Counted from the stretch's first letter, positions 44,392 to 54,164 are shown. The stretch: DNA of 64,000 bases from Pusillimonas sp044464525 (GCF_044464525.1 NZ_JBIQLE010000019.1:1-64000); one strand, 5' to 3'. Numbers and translations: made by a program. Notes: generated by a model from the letters alone, not told the origin.

Positions 44392-45539
44392 GCGGTGTCT
44401 CCGTCGTCCAGCAGAAGATTCTCCAGTGTACGGCGGTAAATCTCTTTGAGGGGTTGCAGGGTGTCGATGCTGATGTGCTCGTTGGTCTGGTGAATGCTGG
44501 CGTTGATCGGCCCGAACTCCACGACCTGTTTGCAAAGCTTGGCGATGAAGCGCCCGTCGGAGGTGCCCCCCGTGGTGGACAACTCGGTTTCTATGCCTGT
44601 CTCGGCCAAAATGGCGGCGCTGATTGCGCGGCTGAGCTCGCCGCGAGGCGTCAGGAACGGTTCGCCGCTTAACGTCCAGGCCAGATCGTACTCGAGATTG
44701 CAGGCATCCAGCACTGCGCATACTCTTTGCTTGAGCATGTCGGGCGTACTTTCGGTTGAGAAGCGAAAATTGAAGTCGACGATCGCTTCACCCGGCACTA
44801 CGTTGCTTGCGCCGGTGCCGGCATGCAGGTTGGATACCTGGAAAGTCGTTGCCGGGAAATACTGATTGCCGGCATCCCACGTTATGGCCGTAAGCTCGGA
44901 CAACGCCGGGGCCATCAAATGAATGGCGTTGCGCGCCAGATGCGGATACGCCACATGCCCCTGCTTGCCCTTGATGAGCAAGCGCCCCGACAGCGAACCC
45001 CGTCGCCCGTTTTTAACCGTGTCGCCCAGGCGCGATGTTGAAGTCGGCTCACCCACGATGCAGTAGTCGGGAATCTCGTTGCGTGCTTGCAGCGTGTCGC
45101 AGACCTTCACCGTGCCGTTGACCGATGGGCCTTCTTCATCCGATGTGATCAGCAGGGCTATCGAACCACGATGGTCCGGATGCGCGGCAATGAATTCTTC
45201 GGCGGCCACGGTAAAGGCCGCGATCGAGCTTTTCATATCGGCCGAGCCGCGGCCATATAGTTGGCCGTCGCGCTCGGTGGGAACGAAAGGATCGCTATGC
45301 CATTTTTCTATCGGCCCCGTGGGAACGACGTCGGTGTGGCCCGCAAACACCAGCAAGGGTGCGGTGTCGCCGCGTCGTAGCCAGAGGTTGGATACGTCCT
45401 CGAATGGCATGGGTTCCGCCTGGAAGCCGACCGGCGCCAGGCGCTCGGCCAGTAGCGCCTGGCAACCTGCATCGTCGGGCGTGATAGAGGGCCGGCTGAT
45501 CAGCGCTTCGGCCAGGGCGCGTACGGGGCAGTCTGGCAT
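44388..45539 (-). CDS. dapE: Succinyl-diaminopimelate desuccinylase
   Basis: Releases succinate to give LL-diaminopimelate, for lysine and cell wall. 383 residues of the M20 metallopeptidase fold: HTDVVPTG (zinc His and catalytic Asp), GRGSADMKSSIAA (bridging Asp), DEEGPSVNG (catalytic Glu pair), GEPTSTSRLGD and the C-terminal NASIHQTNEHI (zinc His). Start and stop interlock with dapD by one base (TGATG). Confidence 0.96.
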   Translation of the reverse strand: MPDCPVRALAEALISRPSITPDDAGCQALLAERLAPVGFQAEPMPFEDVSNLWLRRGDTAPLLVFAGHTDVVPTGPIEKWHSDPFVPTERDGQLYGRGSADMKSSIAAFTVAAEEFIAAHPDHRGSIALLITSDEEGPSVNGTVKVCDTLQARNEIPDYCIVGEPTSTSRLGDTVKNGRRGSLSGRLLIKGKQGHVAYPHLARNAIHLMAPALSELTAITWDAGNQYFPATTFQVSNLHAGTGASNVVPGEAIVDFNFRFSTESTPDMLKQRVCAVLDACNLEYDLAWTLSGEPFLTPRGELSRAISAAILAETGIETELSTTGGTSDGRFIAKLCKQVVEFGPINASIHQTNEHISIDTLQPLKEIYRRTLENLLLDDGDTA

Positions 45540-46360
45540 CAGGCTCTCAGCAAATCGTTGATACTGGTCTTGGAACGGGTCTGGGCGTCAACCCGCTTGA
45601 CGATGACAGCGCATGCCAAGCTGTATGATCCGTCAGGCGCGGGCAAAGACCCGGGCACCACCACCGATCCGGCCGGCACTCGTCCGTAGCTGATGTTTCC
45701 GGTGGCCCGGTCGTATATCTTGGTGCTTTGCGACAGGAAGACGCCCATGGCAAGTACAGAGTTTTCTTCCACAATGACGCCCTCGACAACCTCCGAGCGC
45801 GCGCCGATGAAGCAATTGTCTTCGATGATGGTGGGGTTGGCCTGCAAGGGCTCGAGCACGCCGCCGATGCCAACGCCTCCGGAAAGGTGCACATTGCGGC
45901 CAATCTGGGCGCATGAGCCCACTGTGGCCCAGGTGTCGATCATGGCGCCATCGCCGACATGGGCGCCAATATTCACATAAGACGGCATCAGCACCACGTC
46001 GTTGCCTATGTAGGCGCCGCGGCGCGCGACGGCGGGCGGCACGACGCGAAATCCGGCCTGAGCGAAATCCTCAGCGGTGTAGTCGGCGAACTTCAGGTCG
46101 ACCTTATCGTAGAACTGCATTGGCGCCTGTCCCATCGGGCGATTGGTGTGTAGCCGGAACGAAAGCAAGACCGCCATTTTTATCCATTGATGCGTAACCC
46201 ATTGCCCTTCGATCTTCTCGGCCACGCGCAAGCTGCCGTCGTCCAGAGCTTTAATGATGCGCTCGACCGCCTCATGGATTTCTGTGTTTGCGTTGACGGG
46301 ATCAATCGCGCTTCGATCGTTCCAGGCTCGTTCAATAATGCCTTGCTGTTCTGTAGTCAT
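45539..46360 (-). CDS. dapD: 2,3,4,5-tetrahydropyridine-2,6-dicarboxylate N-succinyltransferase
   Basis: Adds succinyl from succinyl-CoA in the succinylase branch of lysine synthesis. 273 residues: helical N-terminus (MTTEQQGIIERAWNDR) and a left-handed beta-helix of hexapeptide repeats (AYIGNDVVLMPSYVNIGAHV, GDGAMIDTWATVGSCAQIG, ENSVLAMGVFLSQSTKIYD). dapC, often just upstream in related genomes, is not in the window. Confidence 0.96.
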   Translation of the reverse strand: MTTEQQGIIERAWNDRSAIDPVNANTEIHEAVERIIKALDDGSLRVAEKIEGQWVTHQWIKMAVLLSFRLHTNRPMGQAPMQFYDKVDLKFADYTAEDFAQAGFRVVPPAVARRGAYIGNDVVLMPSYVNIGAHVGDGAMIDTWATVGSCAQIGRNVHLSGGVGIGGVLEPLQANPTIIEDNCFIGARSEVVEGVIVEENSVLAMGVFLSQSTKIYDRATGNISYGRVPAGSVVVPGSLPAPDGSYSLACAVIVKRVDAQTRSKTSINDLLRA

Positions 46361-46712
46361 CGGATGCGTATGTGTATTGTGTGGATGGGGGGTGAATTAG
46401 GTACGGCCGGTGCAGGGGGATTGCGCCGATGAGCGCGCTGAGTAGCGGCCGGCCTTGGACAAAGGCAGCCGCGTGCGCCGGTGATTGGCGCCATCGTTCG
46501 AAAAAGACAGGGGACGGCCGTAGAAGGCGTGCAGGCGTGGTGGCATGAGCGTTTCGCCGAAGAGTCAGCGGGTGATTTTACCCCGTTGCGCGACAAGCCC
46601 TGTTGGTCACGTCAGGGATGGCTAACGCGGGGGGGTGTCACCAAACATCAGGACCAGAGATGGTTTGCTCCAGCCATGGAATATTGCTACACTTTCTGGC
46701 TTGCCTTTGAAT
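46361..46712. other. Non-coding gap between dapD and tRNA-Leu
   Basis: About 350 bases. It must contain the dapD promoter (minus) and holds the tRNA-Leu promoter at its right end. Short open frames here lack homology, ribosome sites and plausible composition. I see nothing else. Confidence 0.6.
46665..46693 (+). promoter_or_regulatory. tRNA-Leu promoter
   Basis: -35 TTGCTC (46665-46670), 17-bp spacer, -10 TACACT (46688-46693), about 20 bases before the tRNA 5' end. Confidence 0.6.
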
Positions 46713-46797
46713 GCGAACGTGGCGGAATTGGTAGACGCACCAGATTTAGGTTCTGGCGCCGAGAGGTGTGAGAGTTCGAGTCTCTCCGTTCGCACCA
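46713..46797 (+). tRNA. tRNA-Leu(UAG)
   Basis: 85 bases with encoded CCA. Acceptor GCGAACG pairs with CGTTCGC; the anticodon stem CCAGA/TCTGG closes loop TTTAGGT, giving anticodon TAG (reads CUA). A long variable arm (CGCCGAGAGGTGTG) marks a class II Leu tRNA, and the T-arm GAGAG-TTCGAGT-CTCTC is intact. Confidence 0.97.
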
Positions 46798-46906
46798 TTT
46801 AAGGAATCGGCTCTACCCCACGGGGGAAGGGCGCCCATCAAACGCGGTGAATTGCACTGCGCCAACAGCACAAGACCCGCATTCATCAGCAACGCGGCGA
46901 GTGCTG

Positions 46907-47764
46907 TCAATACACTGAAGCCTGGCCTTCCGGGCGGCGCTTGAAGCGCCGGTGCACCCAATAGTATTGGTCGGGTATGCGCTGTATTTGCGTCTCAAGA
47001 AATCGGTTCATTGCCTGCGCGTCGGCAAGCACGTCGCCCGATGGGTAATTTGCCAGGGGCTCGAAGATATGCAGCTTATATCCCCCGTAGCCGTCCTTTA
47101 CATCGGTCACGAACGGCACGACTCTCGCGCCACTGAGTTGGGCAAGGCGTGAAACCGCGGTCAGGGTGCACGCCTCTACGCCGAAGAAAGGGGCAAACAC
47201 CGAGTCTCGCAAGCCGAAATCCATATCGGCCGCCAGCATGATCGGCTTGCCCGAGCGCAAAATTCTCAGTGTATTGCGGGCGCTGCTGTGGCGAGGCACC
47301 ATTTCCGTGCCAAACCGGCTTCTTTGCTTCAAGGCAAGGTTATCGGTCGTTCCGTCCGACATGGGCGTGTAGAGGGATGCCACCGGGTGCAGTATGGAAT
47401 ACATCATGCAGCCGGCTTCTATGGCCGCAAAGTGAAATCCCAGAAAAATAGTGGGCTGCTCATATGAATCCTGCAGCGGAATTGCGCTGTGCACCTCTGT
47501 AAGCAATGTCAGCCTGTCTGCGCTGCCGTACCATTGCAGGCCGCGTTCAAGATAGCTGCGCAACACCTGCCTGAAGACCAGTTTGCACAACCGCTGTCGT
47601 TCTGCCTCGCTCTTTTCAGGAAAGCAAAGGCGCAGATTGGTTTGCACGATATGGCGGCGCTTGCTCGGTATCCTGTGTAATAAAGAGCCCAGGCCTTCGC
47701 CTGTGCGGGCGACGAGGGAGTACGGCAGTACGGACAACAGGCGCAGCAGGCCGGTTGTCAGCAT
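46907..47764 (-). CDS. LpxL/HtrB family lipid A acyltransferase
   Basis: A 285-residue inner-membrane acyltransferase of late lipid A synthesis. One N-terminal hydrophobic segment (LLRLLSVLPYSLVA), then the catalytic HX4E in LGFHFAAIEAG, RFGTEMVPRH, and a C-terminal IPDQYYWVHRRFKRRPEG typical of LpxL/LpxM. The ATG at 47764 is preferred to a longer upstream frame. It is a single gene, convergent with tRNA-Leu. Which acyl chain it adds cannot be told. Confidence 0.9.
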   Translation of the reverse strand: MLTTGLLRLLSVLPYSLVARTGEGLGSLLHRIPSKRRHIVQTNLRLCFPEKSEAERQRLCKLVFRQVLRSYLERGLQWYGSADRLTLLTEVHSAIPLQDSYEQPTIFLGFHFAAIEAGCMMYSILHPVASLYTPMSDGTTDNLALKQRSRFGTEMVPRHSSARNTLRILRSGKPIMLAADMDFGLRDSVFAPFFGVEACTLTAVSRLAQLSGARVVPFVTDVKDGYGGYKLHIFEPLANYPSGDVLADAQAMNRFLETQIQRIPDQYYWVHRRFKRRPEGQASVY

Positions 47765-48029
47765 ATTCTGAATGCGGGGATTCAAATTGAATGAGGCTCG
47801 ATAGAAAAAGGGGGATGGGACCAAAGGGCAGAAGTCAGCGGTCCTGTTCTGATCCAGAATACCACGTGGCAGCTGAATCGACGTCAAATGCGCACGAGAA
47901 ACGATCAAATAACCGGTCGGCTCGTGAATGCAATAAGGGCGTGGCTCGACGTGTATATTTCGGCCTCGTGACTTTCCGGTAAAATATCCTGTTCATCTAT
48001 CCATTTACCAACTTATATATAGGTCCCTA

Positions 48030-49343
48030 ATGCAGCAGCCCGTGGTTGAAACTCTGTCTGGCCTGGAGCGTCGTATCGATCTCGTCGTTTCGGTTGCCGA
48101 TGTCGAAAAAGAAGTCCAGTCCCAGCTCAAGCGTGTTGCGCGTACAGCCAAGGTGCAGGGCTTTCGTCCGGGCAAGGCTCCGCTGTCCATGATTGAGCGC
48201 AGCCACGGCCCCGGCATCCGTTACGACGTCATCAATTCCGAAGTCGGCCGTGCGCTCGACAAGGCCATCGCCGACGCCAGCTTGCGCATCGCGGGCACCC
48301 CCGATCTCGAACCCAAGACCGAAGGCGTTGAAGAAGGCTTTATGGGCTTCTCCGCCACCTTCGAGGTCTATCCCGAAGTTACCGCGCCCGACCTGGCCGC
48401 ATTGCAGGTTACGCGCAGCAATGTCGAAGTCGGCGAGACCGAAGTCCAGCACACCCTCGACATCCTGCGCAAGCAGCGTGCCTCTTACGAGCCGCGCGAT
48501 GATCGTGCCGCTCAAGACGACGACCGCGTCACAGTCGATTTTGCCGGCACCATCGACGGCGTGGCCTTCGAGGGCGGTTCGGCCGAGAACTTCCCCTTCG
48601 TGCTGGGGCAGGGCCGCATGCTGCCCGAATTCGAATCCGCCGTGCGCGGTCTCAAAGCGGGCGAGACCAAGACATTCCCGCTGGAATTCCCGGCCGATTA
48701 CGGCGGTCAAGAAGTTGCGGGAAAAACCGCCGAGTTCAAGATCACAGTCACTCAAGTGGCCGAGCCCATCCTGCCCGAGATCGATTCCGAGTTTGCCAAG
48801 GCGCTTGGCCAGGCTGAAGGCGACGTCGAAAAGCTTATCGAAGACGTGCGCTCGAATATCCAGCGCGAGGTCAAGGCGCGTGCAAAAGCCCGCACCAAAG
48901 GCAGCGTCATGGACGCCCTGGCCGCCGCCTGCACATTCGACGTGCCCAAGGCGTTGGTCGAAAACGATACGGCCAACCGTGTGGCCCAAGCTCGCGAAGA
49001 GCTCAAGCAGCGCGGCGTGCCCAATGCAGATAGCCTGCCGATTCCGCCCGAAACCTTCACGGCCGAGTGCGAGCGTCGTGTGCGCTTGGGGCTTCTGGTG
49101 GCCGAGCTCGTCGATAGCGCCGACCTTCGCGCCAAACCCGAGCAAGTACGTGCGCGCATCGAAGAGCTTGCCCAGAACTACGAGCAGCCGGCTCAGGTGG
49201 TGGCCTATTATCTTTCCGACCGCGAACGTCGCGCCGAAGTAGAGGCCCTGGTGCTCGAAGACAACGTAGTCGAGCATGTCCTGTCCAAGGCACAGGTCAC
49301 CGATGAAACCGTCGACTTCGACGAATTGATGGGAACAGCATAA
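48030..49343 (+). CDS. tig: Trigger factor
   Basis: Ribosome-associated chaperone with prolyl isomerase activity. 437 residues: ribosome-binding tail with GFRPGKAPLSMIERSHG (the FRxGKxP loop), FKBP-type domain with DDDRVTVDFAGTIDGVAFEGG and FPLEFPADYGGQEVAGKTAEF, and the long helical C-terminal domain. First gene of the tig-clpP-clpX-lon cluster. Confidence 0.96.
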   Translation: MQQPVVETLSGLERRIDLVVSVADVEKEVQSQLKRVARTAKVQGFRPGKAPLSMIERSHGPGIRYDVINSEVGRALDKAIADASLRIAGTPDLEPKTEGVEEGFMGFSATFEVYPEVTAPDLAALQVTRSNVEVGETEVQHTLDILRKQRASYEPRDDRAAQDDDRVTVDFAGTIDGVAFEGGSAENFPFVLGQGRMLPEFESAVRGLKAGETKTFPLEFPADYGGQEVAGKTAEFKITVTQVAEPILPEIDSEFAKALGQAEGDVEKLIEDVRSNIQREVKARAKARTKGSVMDALAAACTFDVPKALVENDTANRVAQAREELKQRGVPNADSLPIPPETFTAECERRVRLGLLVAELVDSADLRAKPEQVRARIEELAQNYEQPAQVVAYYLSDRERRAEVEALVLEDNVVEHVLSKAQVTDETVDFDELMGTA

Positions 49344-50006
49344 ATGCAGCGATTTACTGACTTCTACGCCTCGATGCACGGGGGCGATTCCGTCGTGCCC
49401 ACTGGCCTGGGCTACGTGCCGATCGTGGTCGAGCAGTCGGGCCGTGGCGAGCGTTCGTACGACATCTATTCACGCTTGTTGCGCGAGCGCGTTATTTTTT
49501 TTGTGGGGCCGGTCAATGACCAATCGGCCAACCTTGTTGTAGCTCAGTTGCTCTTTCTTGAATCCGAGAACCCTGACAAAGACATTTCGTTGTACATCAA
49601 CTCGCCGGGCGGGTCGGTGTACGCTGGCATGGCAATCTACGACACCATGAAGTTCGTCAAGCCCGATGTCTCAACACTGTGCACGGGGCTTGCAGCCAGC
49701 ATGGGCGCCTTCTTGCTGGCGGCCGGCGCAAAGGGCAAGCGCTACACGCTGCCCAATTCGCGCATCATGATCCATCAGCCGTCGGGCGGCGCCCAGGGTC
49801 AAGCCTCGGATATCCAGATCCAGGCACGCGAAATCCTCAACCTGCGCGAGCGCCTCAACGCCATACTGGCCGAGAATACCGGCCAGCCCGTTGAGCGCAT
49901 CGCCGAAGACACCGAGCGTGACAATTTCATGTCCGCTGAAGATGCAGTATCGTATGGGTTGGTGGATAAAGTTCTGGTCTCACGCTCCGACTCCGCCGAG
50001 GCGTAG
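49344..50006 (+). CDS. clpP: ATP-dependent Clp protease proteolytic subunit
   Basis: Serine peptidase of the ClpAP/ClpXP complexes. 220 residues; catalytic triad Ser119 (GLAASMGAFLLA), His144 (RIMIHQPSGG) and Asp193 (AEDTERDNFMSA). The N-terminal 20 residues before GYVPIVVEQSGRGERSYDIYSRLL are a propeptide-like extension. The ATG abuts the tig stop directly (TAAATG), implying co-translation. Confidence 0.97.
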   Translation: MQRFTDFYASMHGGDSVVPTGLGYVPIVVEQSGRGERSYDIYSRLLRERVIFFVGPVNDQSANLVVAQLLFLESENPDKDISLYINSPGGSVYAGMAIYDTMKFVKPDVSTLCTGLAASMGAFLLAAGAKGKRYTLPNSRIMIHQPSGGAQGQASDIQIQAREILNLRERLNAILAENTGQPVERIAEDTERDNFMSAEDAVSYGLVDKVLVSRSDSAEA

Positions 50007-50099
50007 GCCAGCCGGTCAGCGGATGCCGTCCTGGCTGCCGCTGATTATTACCGACAGGGCGGCCTCGGCGGGCCGCGCTGTTATAGGAACTGAAGTTTT

Positions 50100-51404
50100 A
50101 TGCCCGAGAAAAAAGGATCGGCAGACGAAAAGGTTTTGCATTGTTCGTTTTGCAATAAAAGTCAGCACGAGGTGCGCAAGCTGATCGCAGGGCCGTCGGT
50201 GTTCATCTGCGACGAGTGCATTGATCTGTGCACCGACATTATTCTGGAAGAAACCCAAGAGGCTGCGCGTGATGCCATTCGCAACGAACTGCCCACGCCG
50301 CGCGAAATCAAGACTTTCCTCGACGGCTACGTTATTGGGCAAGATGTTCCCAAGCGAAATCTCGCGGTGGCTGTCTACAACCACTACAAACGTATTCGGT
50401 ACGGCGAGGTCAAGGGCGACGACGTCGAGCTTTCCAAAAGCAACATCCTGCTGATCGGGCCCACGGGCTCGGGCAAGACGCTGCTGGCGCAAACCTTGGC
50501 ACGCATGCTCGACGTGCCGTTCGTGATGGCTGACGCGACCACGCTTACCGAAGCCGGCTACGTGGGTGAAGATGTCGAGAATATCGTCCAGAAGTTGCTG
50601 CAGAACTGCAACTACGATGTCGAGAAGGCACAGCGTGCCATCATCTACATCGACGAGATCGATAAAATCTCCCGCAAATCCGACAATCCTTCGATTACGC
50701 GTGATGTCTCGGGCGAGGGCGTGCAGCAGGCGCTGCTCAAGCTCATCGAGGGCACGGTGGCCTCGGTGCCGCCGCAGGGCGGGCGCAAGCATCCCAACCA
50801 GGATTTCGTGCAGGTCGACACCACCAACATCCTGTTCATCGTAGGCGGGGCTTTCGACGGTCTCGAAAAAGTCATTCGTGATCGCACTGAAAGATCAGGC
50901 ATCGGCTTTTCGGCATCAGTGCGTGCCAAGACCGAGCGCGGCGTTGGCGAACTGTTTTCCGAAGTCGAGCCCGAAGACCTCATCAAGTTCGGTCTTATCC
51001 CCGAACTGGTTGGCCGTCTGCCGGTGGTGGCCACGCTGCAAGAGCTCGATGAACAGACTTTGGTTCGCATACTTACCGAGCCCCGGAACTCTCTCATCAA
51101 GCAGTTTCAAAAGCTGTTCGAAATGGAAGACGTCGAGCTCGAGGTCCGGTCTCCGGCCCTCAGCGCCATCGCCCAGAAGGCGATCAAGCGGCGCACTGGG
51201 GCGCGTGGCTTGCGTTCCATCGTCGAGCAGGCGTTGCTGGGCACCATGTACGAACTTCCCTCGCTCGAGAATGTCAAACGAGTCGTACTGGACGAAAACG
51301 CCGTGCAAGGCACCGGATCACCGTTACTTATCTACGGAGACGAGGAAGATGCCGACGAGGTCCCCGAGAAACCCGCTGTACCCAAGCTTCAAGGCGCTGC
51401 CTGA
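50100..51404 (+). CDS. clpX: ATP-dependent Clp protease ATP-binding subunit ClpX
   Basis: Unfoldase partner of ClpP. 434 residues: N-terminal zinc domain C15xxC18...C37xxC40, then AAA+ with Walker A LIGPTGSGKTLLAQTLA, Walker B IIYIDEIDKI, and the RKSDNPSITRDVSGEGVQQALLKLIEGT region; the ClpP-binding IGF-type loop is present as SGIGFSASV. It follows clpP by 93 bp that include a GC-rich hairpin without T-run. Confidence 0.97.
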   Translation: MPEKKGSADEKVLHCSFCNKSQHEVRKLIAGPSVFICDECIDLCTDIILEETQEAARDAIRNELPTPREIKTFLDGYVIGQDVPKRNLAVAVYNHYKRIRYGEVKGDDVELSKSNILLIGPTGSGKTLLAQTLARMLDVPFVMADATTLTEAGYVGEDVENIVQKLLQNCNYDVEKAQRAIIYIDEIDKISRKSDNPSITRDVSGEGVQQALLKLIEGTVASVPPQGGRKHPNQDFVQVDTTNILFIVGGAFDGLEKVIRDRTERSGIGFSASVRAKTERGVGELFSEVEPEDLIKFGLIPELVGRLPVVATLQELDEQTLVRILTEPRNSLIKQFQKLFEMEDVELEVRSPALSAIAQKAIKRRTGARGLRSIVEQALLGTMYELPSLENVKRVVLDENAVQGTGSPLLIYGDEEDADEVPEKPAVPKLQGAA

Positions 51405-51453
51405 GCCGCTCGTTGAAATTCCCCTTGATTTTGTGGGTTTATCGCTGCGACGA

Positions 51454-51481
51454 CTTGAAATTTCCGCTATCGTCACTACAT
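51454..51481 (+). promoter_or_regulatory. Candidate heat-shock (sigma-32) promoter for lon
   Basis: CTTGAAA (51454-51460) matches the sigma-32 -35 element exactly; 13 bases on, CACTACAT (51474-51481) is a weak match to the -10 element. It lies about 80 bases before lon, a gene known to be heat-induced in other proteobacteria. Pattern match only. Confidence 0.4.
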
Positions 51482-51500
51482 ACACTCACATGTAGTACTC

Positions 51501-51527
51501 AAAAAGGGGGGCTAAGCTTCCCTTTTT
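51501..51527 (+). terminator. Terminator-like hairpin between clpX and lon
   Basis: AAAAAGGG (51501-51508) pairs with CCCTTTTT (51520-51527); the inner bases extend the stem with G-T pairs around a TAA loop. It should end clpX transcripts, leaving lon with its own promoter. The alternative upstream start of lon would fall on this hairpin, favouring the ATG at 51559. Confidence 0.65.
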
Positions 51528-51558
51528 GTTTCTAAAGCAGCTTTTTAAGGAAATTACT

Positions 51559-54030
51559 ATGTCTGCGAGCCCGATTCTTTCTTCAGAACCCATGGACTTG
51601 CCGCTGCTGCCTTTGCGTGATGTGGTGGTATTTCCGCACATGGTGATTCCGCTATTCGTTGGTCGCCCCCGTTCGATCAAGGCTCTGGAAATGGCCATGG
51701 AGGGTGGCAACAACATCATGCTGGTGGCTCAAAAGTCCGCCGGCAAAGACGATCCCGCACCCGAAGATCTCTACGAAATTGGTTGTGCGGCCAGCATTTT
51801 GCAAATGCTCAAACTGCCCGATGGCACCGTCAAGGTTCTCGTCGAAGGCTTGCAACGCGCCCGCGTCAACAGTGTCACCGAGGGTGACAATCATTTCGCT
51901 GCCAATGTCGAGGCCGTAGCGCTTGATGCCGAACAGGGCGCCGAGTCTGAAGCCTTGCGCCGCGCCGTGGTCGCTCAGTTCGAGCAGTACGTCAAGCTCA
52001 ACAAGAAAATTCCCCAAGAAATCCTTACCTCCCTTAGTGGCATCGACGATGCAGGCCGTCTGGCCGACACCATCGCGGCTCATCTTCCCCTCAAGCTCGA
52101 GCAAAAGCAGCACATGCTCGAGATCACCGAGATTTCATCGCGCCTCGAGAACCTGCTGTCCCAGCTCGAATCCGAGATCGACATCCTGCAGGTCGAGAAG
52201 CGCATCCGTGGTCGCGTAAAAAAGCAGATGGAAAAAAGCCAGCGCGACTACTACTTGAACGAACAGGTCAAGGCCATCCAGAAAGAACTGGGTGAGGGCG
52301 AAGACGGCGCCGACATCGAAGAGCTCGAGAAAAAGATCGAGGCGGCCCAGCTTCCCAAAGAGGCGCTGAAAAAGGCCGAAGCCGAGCTGAAAAAGCTCAA
52401 GCTCATGTCGCCGATGTCGGCCGAAGCCACAGTGGTGCGCAACTACATCGATACGCTCATCGGCTTGCCATGGCGTAAAAAAAGCCGCATCAACAATTCC
52501 ATCGGCAACGCCGAGCAGGTGCTTGATGCCGATCATTACGGGCTTGAAAAGGTCAAAGAGCGCATCATCGAATACCTGGCGGTGCAGCAGCGCGTCGACA
52601 AACTCAAAGCTCCCATCTTGTGCCTGGTAGGGCCGCCGGGGGTGGGCAAGACGTCGCTCGGGCAATCCATAGCCCGCGCCACCAATCGCAAATTCGTGCG
52701 CATGGCGCTGGGCGGCGTTCGCGACGAGGCCGAAATTCGCGGCCACCGCCGTACTTACATTGGCTCCATGCCGGGCAAGATCCTGCAGAACATGTCCAAG
52801 GTCGCCGTGCGCAACCCGCTTTTCCTGCTCGATGAAATCGACAAGATGGGCGCTGATTTTCGCGGTGATCCTTCGTCAGCATTGCTCGAGGTGCTTGACC
52901 CCGAGCAAAACCACACTTTCCAAGATCACTACATCGAGGTTGATTTCGACCTGTCCGACGTCATGTTCGTGGCAACCAGCAACACGCTCAACATTCCGCC
53001 GGCCCTGCTCGACCGCATGGAAGTTATCCGTCTTTCGGGCTATACCGAAGACGAGAAAGTCCATATTGCGTTCGACCATCTGCTGCCCAAGCTCATGAAG
53101 AACAACGGCGTGCGCGAAGGCGAAATGGAGATCGAAGAAGCCGCCATCCGCGATATCGTTCGTTACTACACGCGCGAAGCGGGTGTGCGGGCGCTCGAGC
53201 GCGAAATCAGCAAGATCTGCCGCAAGGTCGTCAAGAAAACCCTCGAGGCCAATCCCCAGACCGGAGGCCGGTCGCGTCGCCGCGCGCCCCAGGCAGATAT
53301 CGTCAAGGTCATGGTCACGTCCGATAACCTGGCCGATTTCCTTGGCGTGCGTCGTTTCAACTACGGCATGGCCGAAAAAGAGAACAAGGTCGGCCAAGCA
53401 ACCGGCCTGGCCTGGACGGAGGTTGGCGGCGACCTGCTTACCATCGAAGTGGCGGACATGCCTGGCAAGGGCCTGGTGCAGCGCACCGGCTCGTTGGGCG
53501 ACGTCATGAAAGAGTCTGTCGAGGCGGCCCGCACGGTTGTGCGCTCGCGTGCCCAAAAGTGGGGTATTCCCAATACGGCCTTTGAAAAACGCGACCTGCA
53601 CGTTCACTTCCCCGAGGGCGCTACCCCGAAAGACGGCCCCTCGGCGGGTATTGCCATTACAACGGCCACGGTGTCGGCGCTTACAGGCATCCCTGTGCGA
53701 GCCGATGTGGCCATGACGGGCGAGATAACCTTGCGCGGAGAGGTCCTGGCCATTGGCGGCCTCAAAGAGAAACTGTTGGCGGCCCATCGGGGCGGCATCA
53801 AGGTGGTGCTGATTCCCGAAGAAAACGTCAAAGACCTGGCCGACATTCCCGACAACGTCAAGAACCATCTGGAAATTGTTCCCGTCAGGTGGATCGACCG
53901 GGTGCTAGAGGTTGCTTTGCAAGACATGCCGACTCCGTTGTCTGACGAAGAGGTGGCGCGTCTTGCGGCCGAAGCCGTGGCCAGTACCAAGACGGCTGGC
54001 GAGGCCACTGGCGGGGCCTTCAAGCACTAG
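51559..54030 (+). CDS. lon: ATP-dependent protease Lon
   Basis: Cytoplasmic AAA+ serine protease. 823 residues: N-terminal substrate domain (LPLLPLRDVVVFPHMVIPLFVGR), coiled-coil, Walker A GPPGVGKTS near residue 357, Walker B FLLDEIDKMG, sensor region, and the protease domain with catalytic dyad Ser695 (PKDGPSAGIA) and Lys738 (GGLKEKLLAA), 43 residues apart as in E. coli Lon. An Arg-rich linker (GGRSRRRAPQ) joins ATPase and protease domains. AAGGAA precedes the ATG at 51559. Confidence 0.97.
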   Translation: MSASPILSSEPMDLPLLPLRDVVVFPHMVIPLFVGRPRSIKALEMAMEGGNNIMLVAQKSAGKDDPAPEDLYEIGCAASILQMLKLPDGTVKVLVEGLQRARVNSVTEGDNHFAANVEAVALDAEQGAESEALRRAVVAQFEQYVKLNKKIPQEILTSLSGIDDAGRLADTIAAHLPLKLEQKQHMLEITEISSRLENLLSQLESEIDILQVEKRIRGRVKKQMEKSQRDYYLNEQVKAIQKELGEGEDGADIEELEKKIEAAQLPKEALKKAEAELKKLKLMSPMSAEATVVRNYIDTLIGLPWRKKSRINNSIGNAEQVLDADHYGLEKVKERIIEYLAVQQRVDKLKAPILCLVGPPGVGKTSLGQSIARATNRKFVRMALGGVRDEAEIRGHRRTYIGSMPGKILQNMSKVAVRNPLFLLDEIDKMGADFRGDPSSALLEVLDPEQNHTFQDHYIEVDFDLSDVMFVATSNTLNIPPALLDRMEVIRLSGYTEDEKVHIAFDHLLPKLMKNNGVREGEMEIEEAAIRDIVRYYTREAGVRALEREISKICRKVVKKTLEANPQTGGRSRRRAPQADIVKVMVTSDNLADFLGVRRFNYGMAEKENKVGQATGLAWTEVGGDLLTIEVADMPGKGLVQRTGSLGDVMKESVEAARTVVRSRAQKWGIPNTAFEKRDLHVHFPEGATPKDGPSAGIAITTATVSALTGIPVRADVAMTGEITLRGEVLAIGGLKEKLLAAHRGGIKVVLIPEENVKDLADIPDNVKNHLEIVPVRWIDRVLEVALQDMPTPLSDEEVARLAAEAVASTKTAGEATGGAFKH

Positions 54031-54164
54031 GCAGTATTGCTGCCCGGGTCATGGTGGCTCGGGCGGTATTGCTTTTGTTTGCTTTACAGGAACGCATGGC
54101 CCGCAAGGCGGTATGTTTTTACCGCCAGTTAAGCAAAGCGATAGCTGAAAATACGAAGACCGTT

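Noticed and set aside
46357..46596. 79-codon minus-strand frame upstream of dapD
   Set aside because: Low-complexity Pro/Arg/Thr/His-rich translation without family resemblance; more likely leader sequence of dapD.
48027..49379. 450-codon open frame on the minus strand opposite tig
   Set aside because: Shadow of the trigger factor gene caused by third-position GC bias; its translation is a His/Gly/Asp-rich string without domains.
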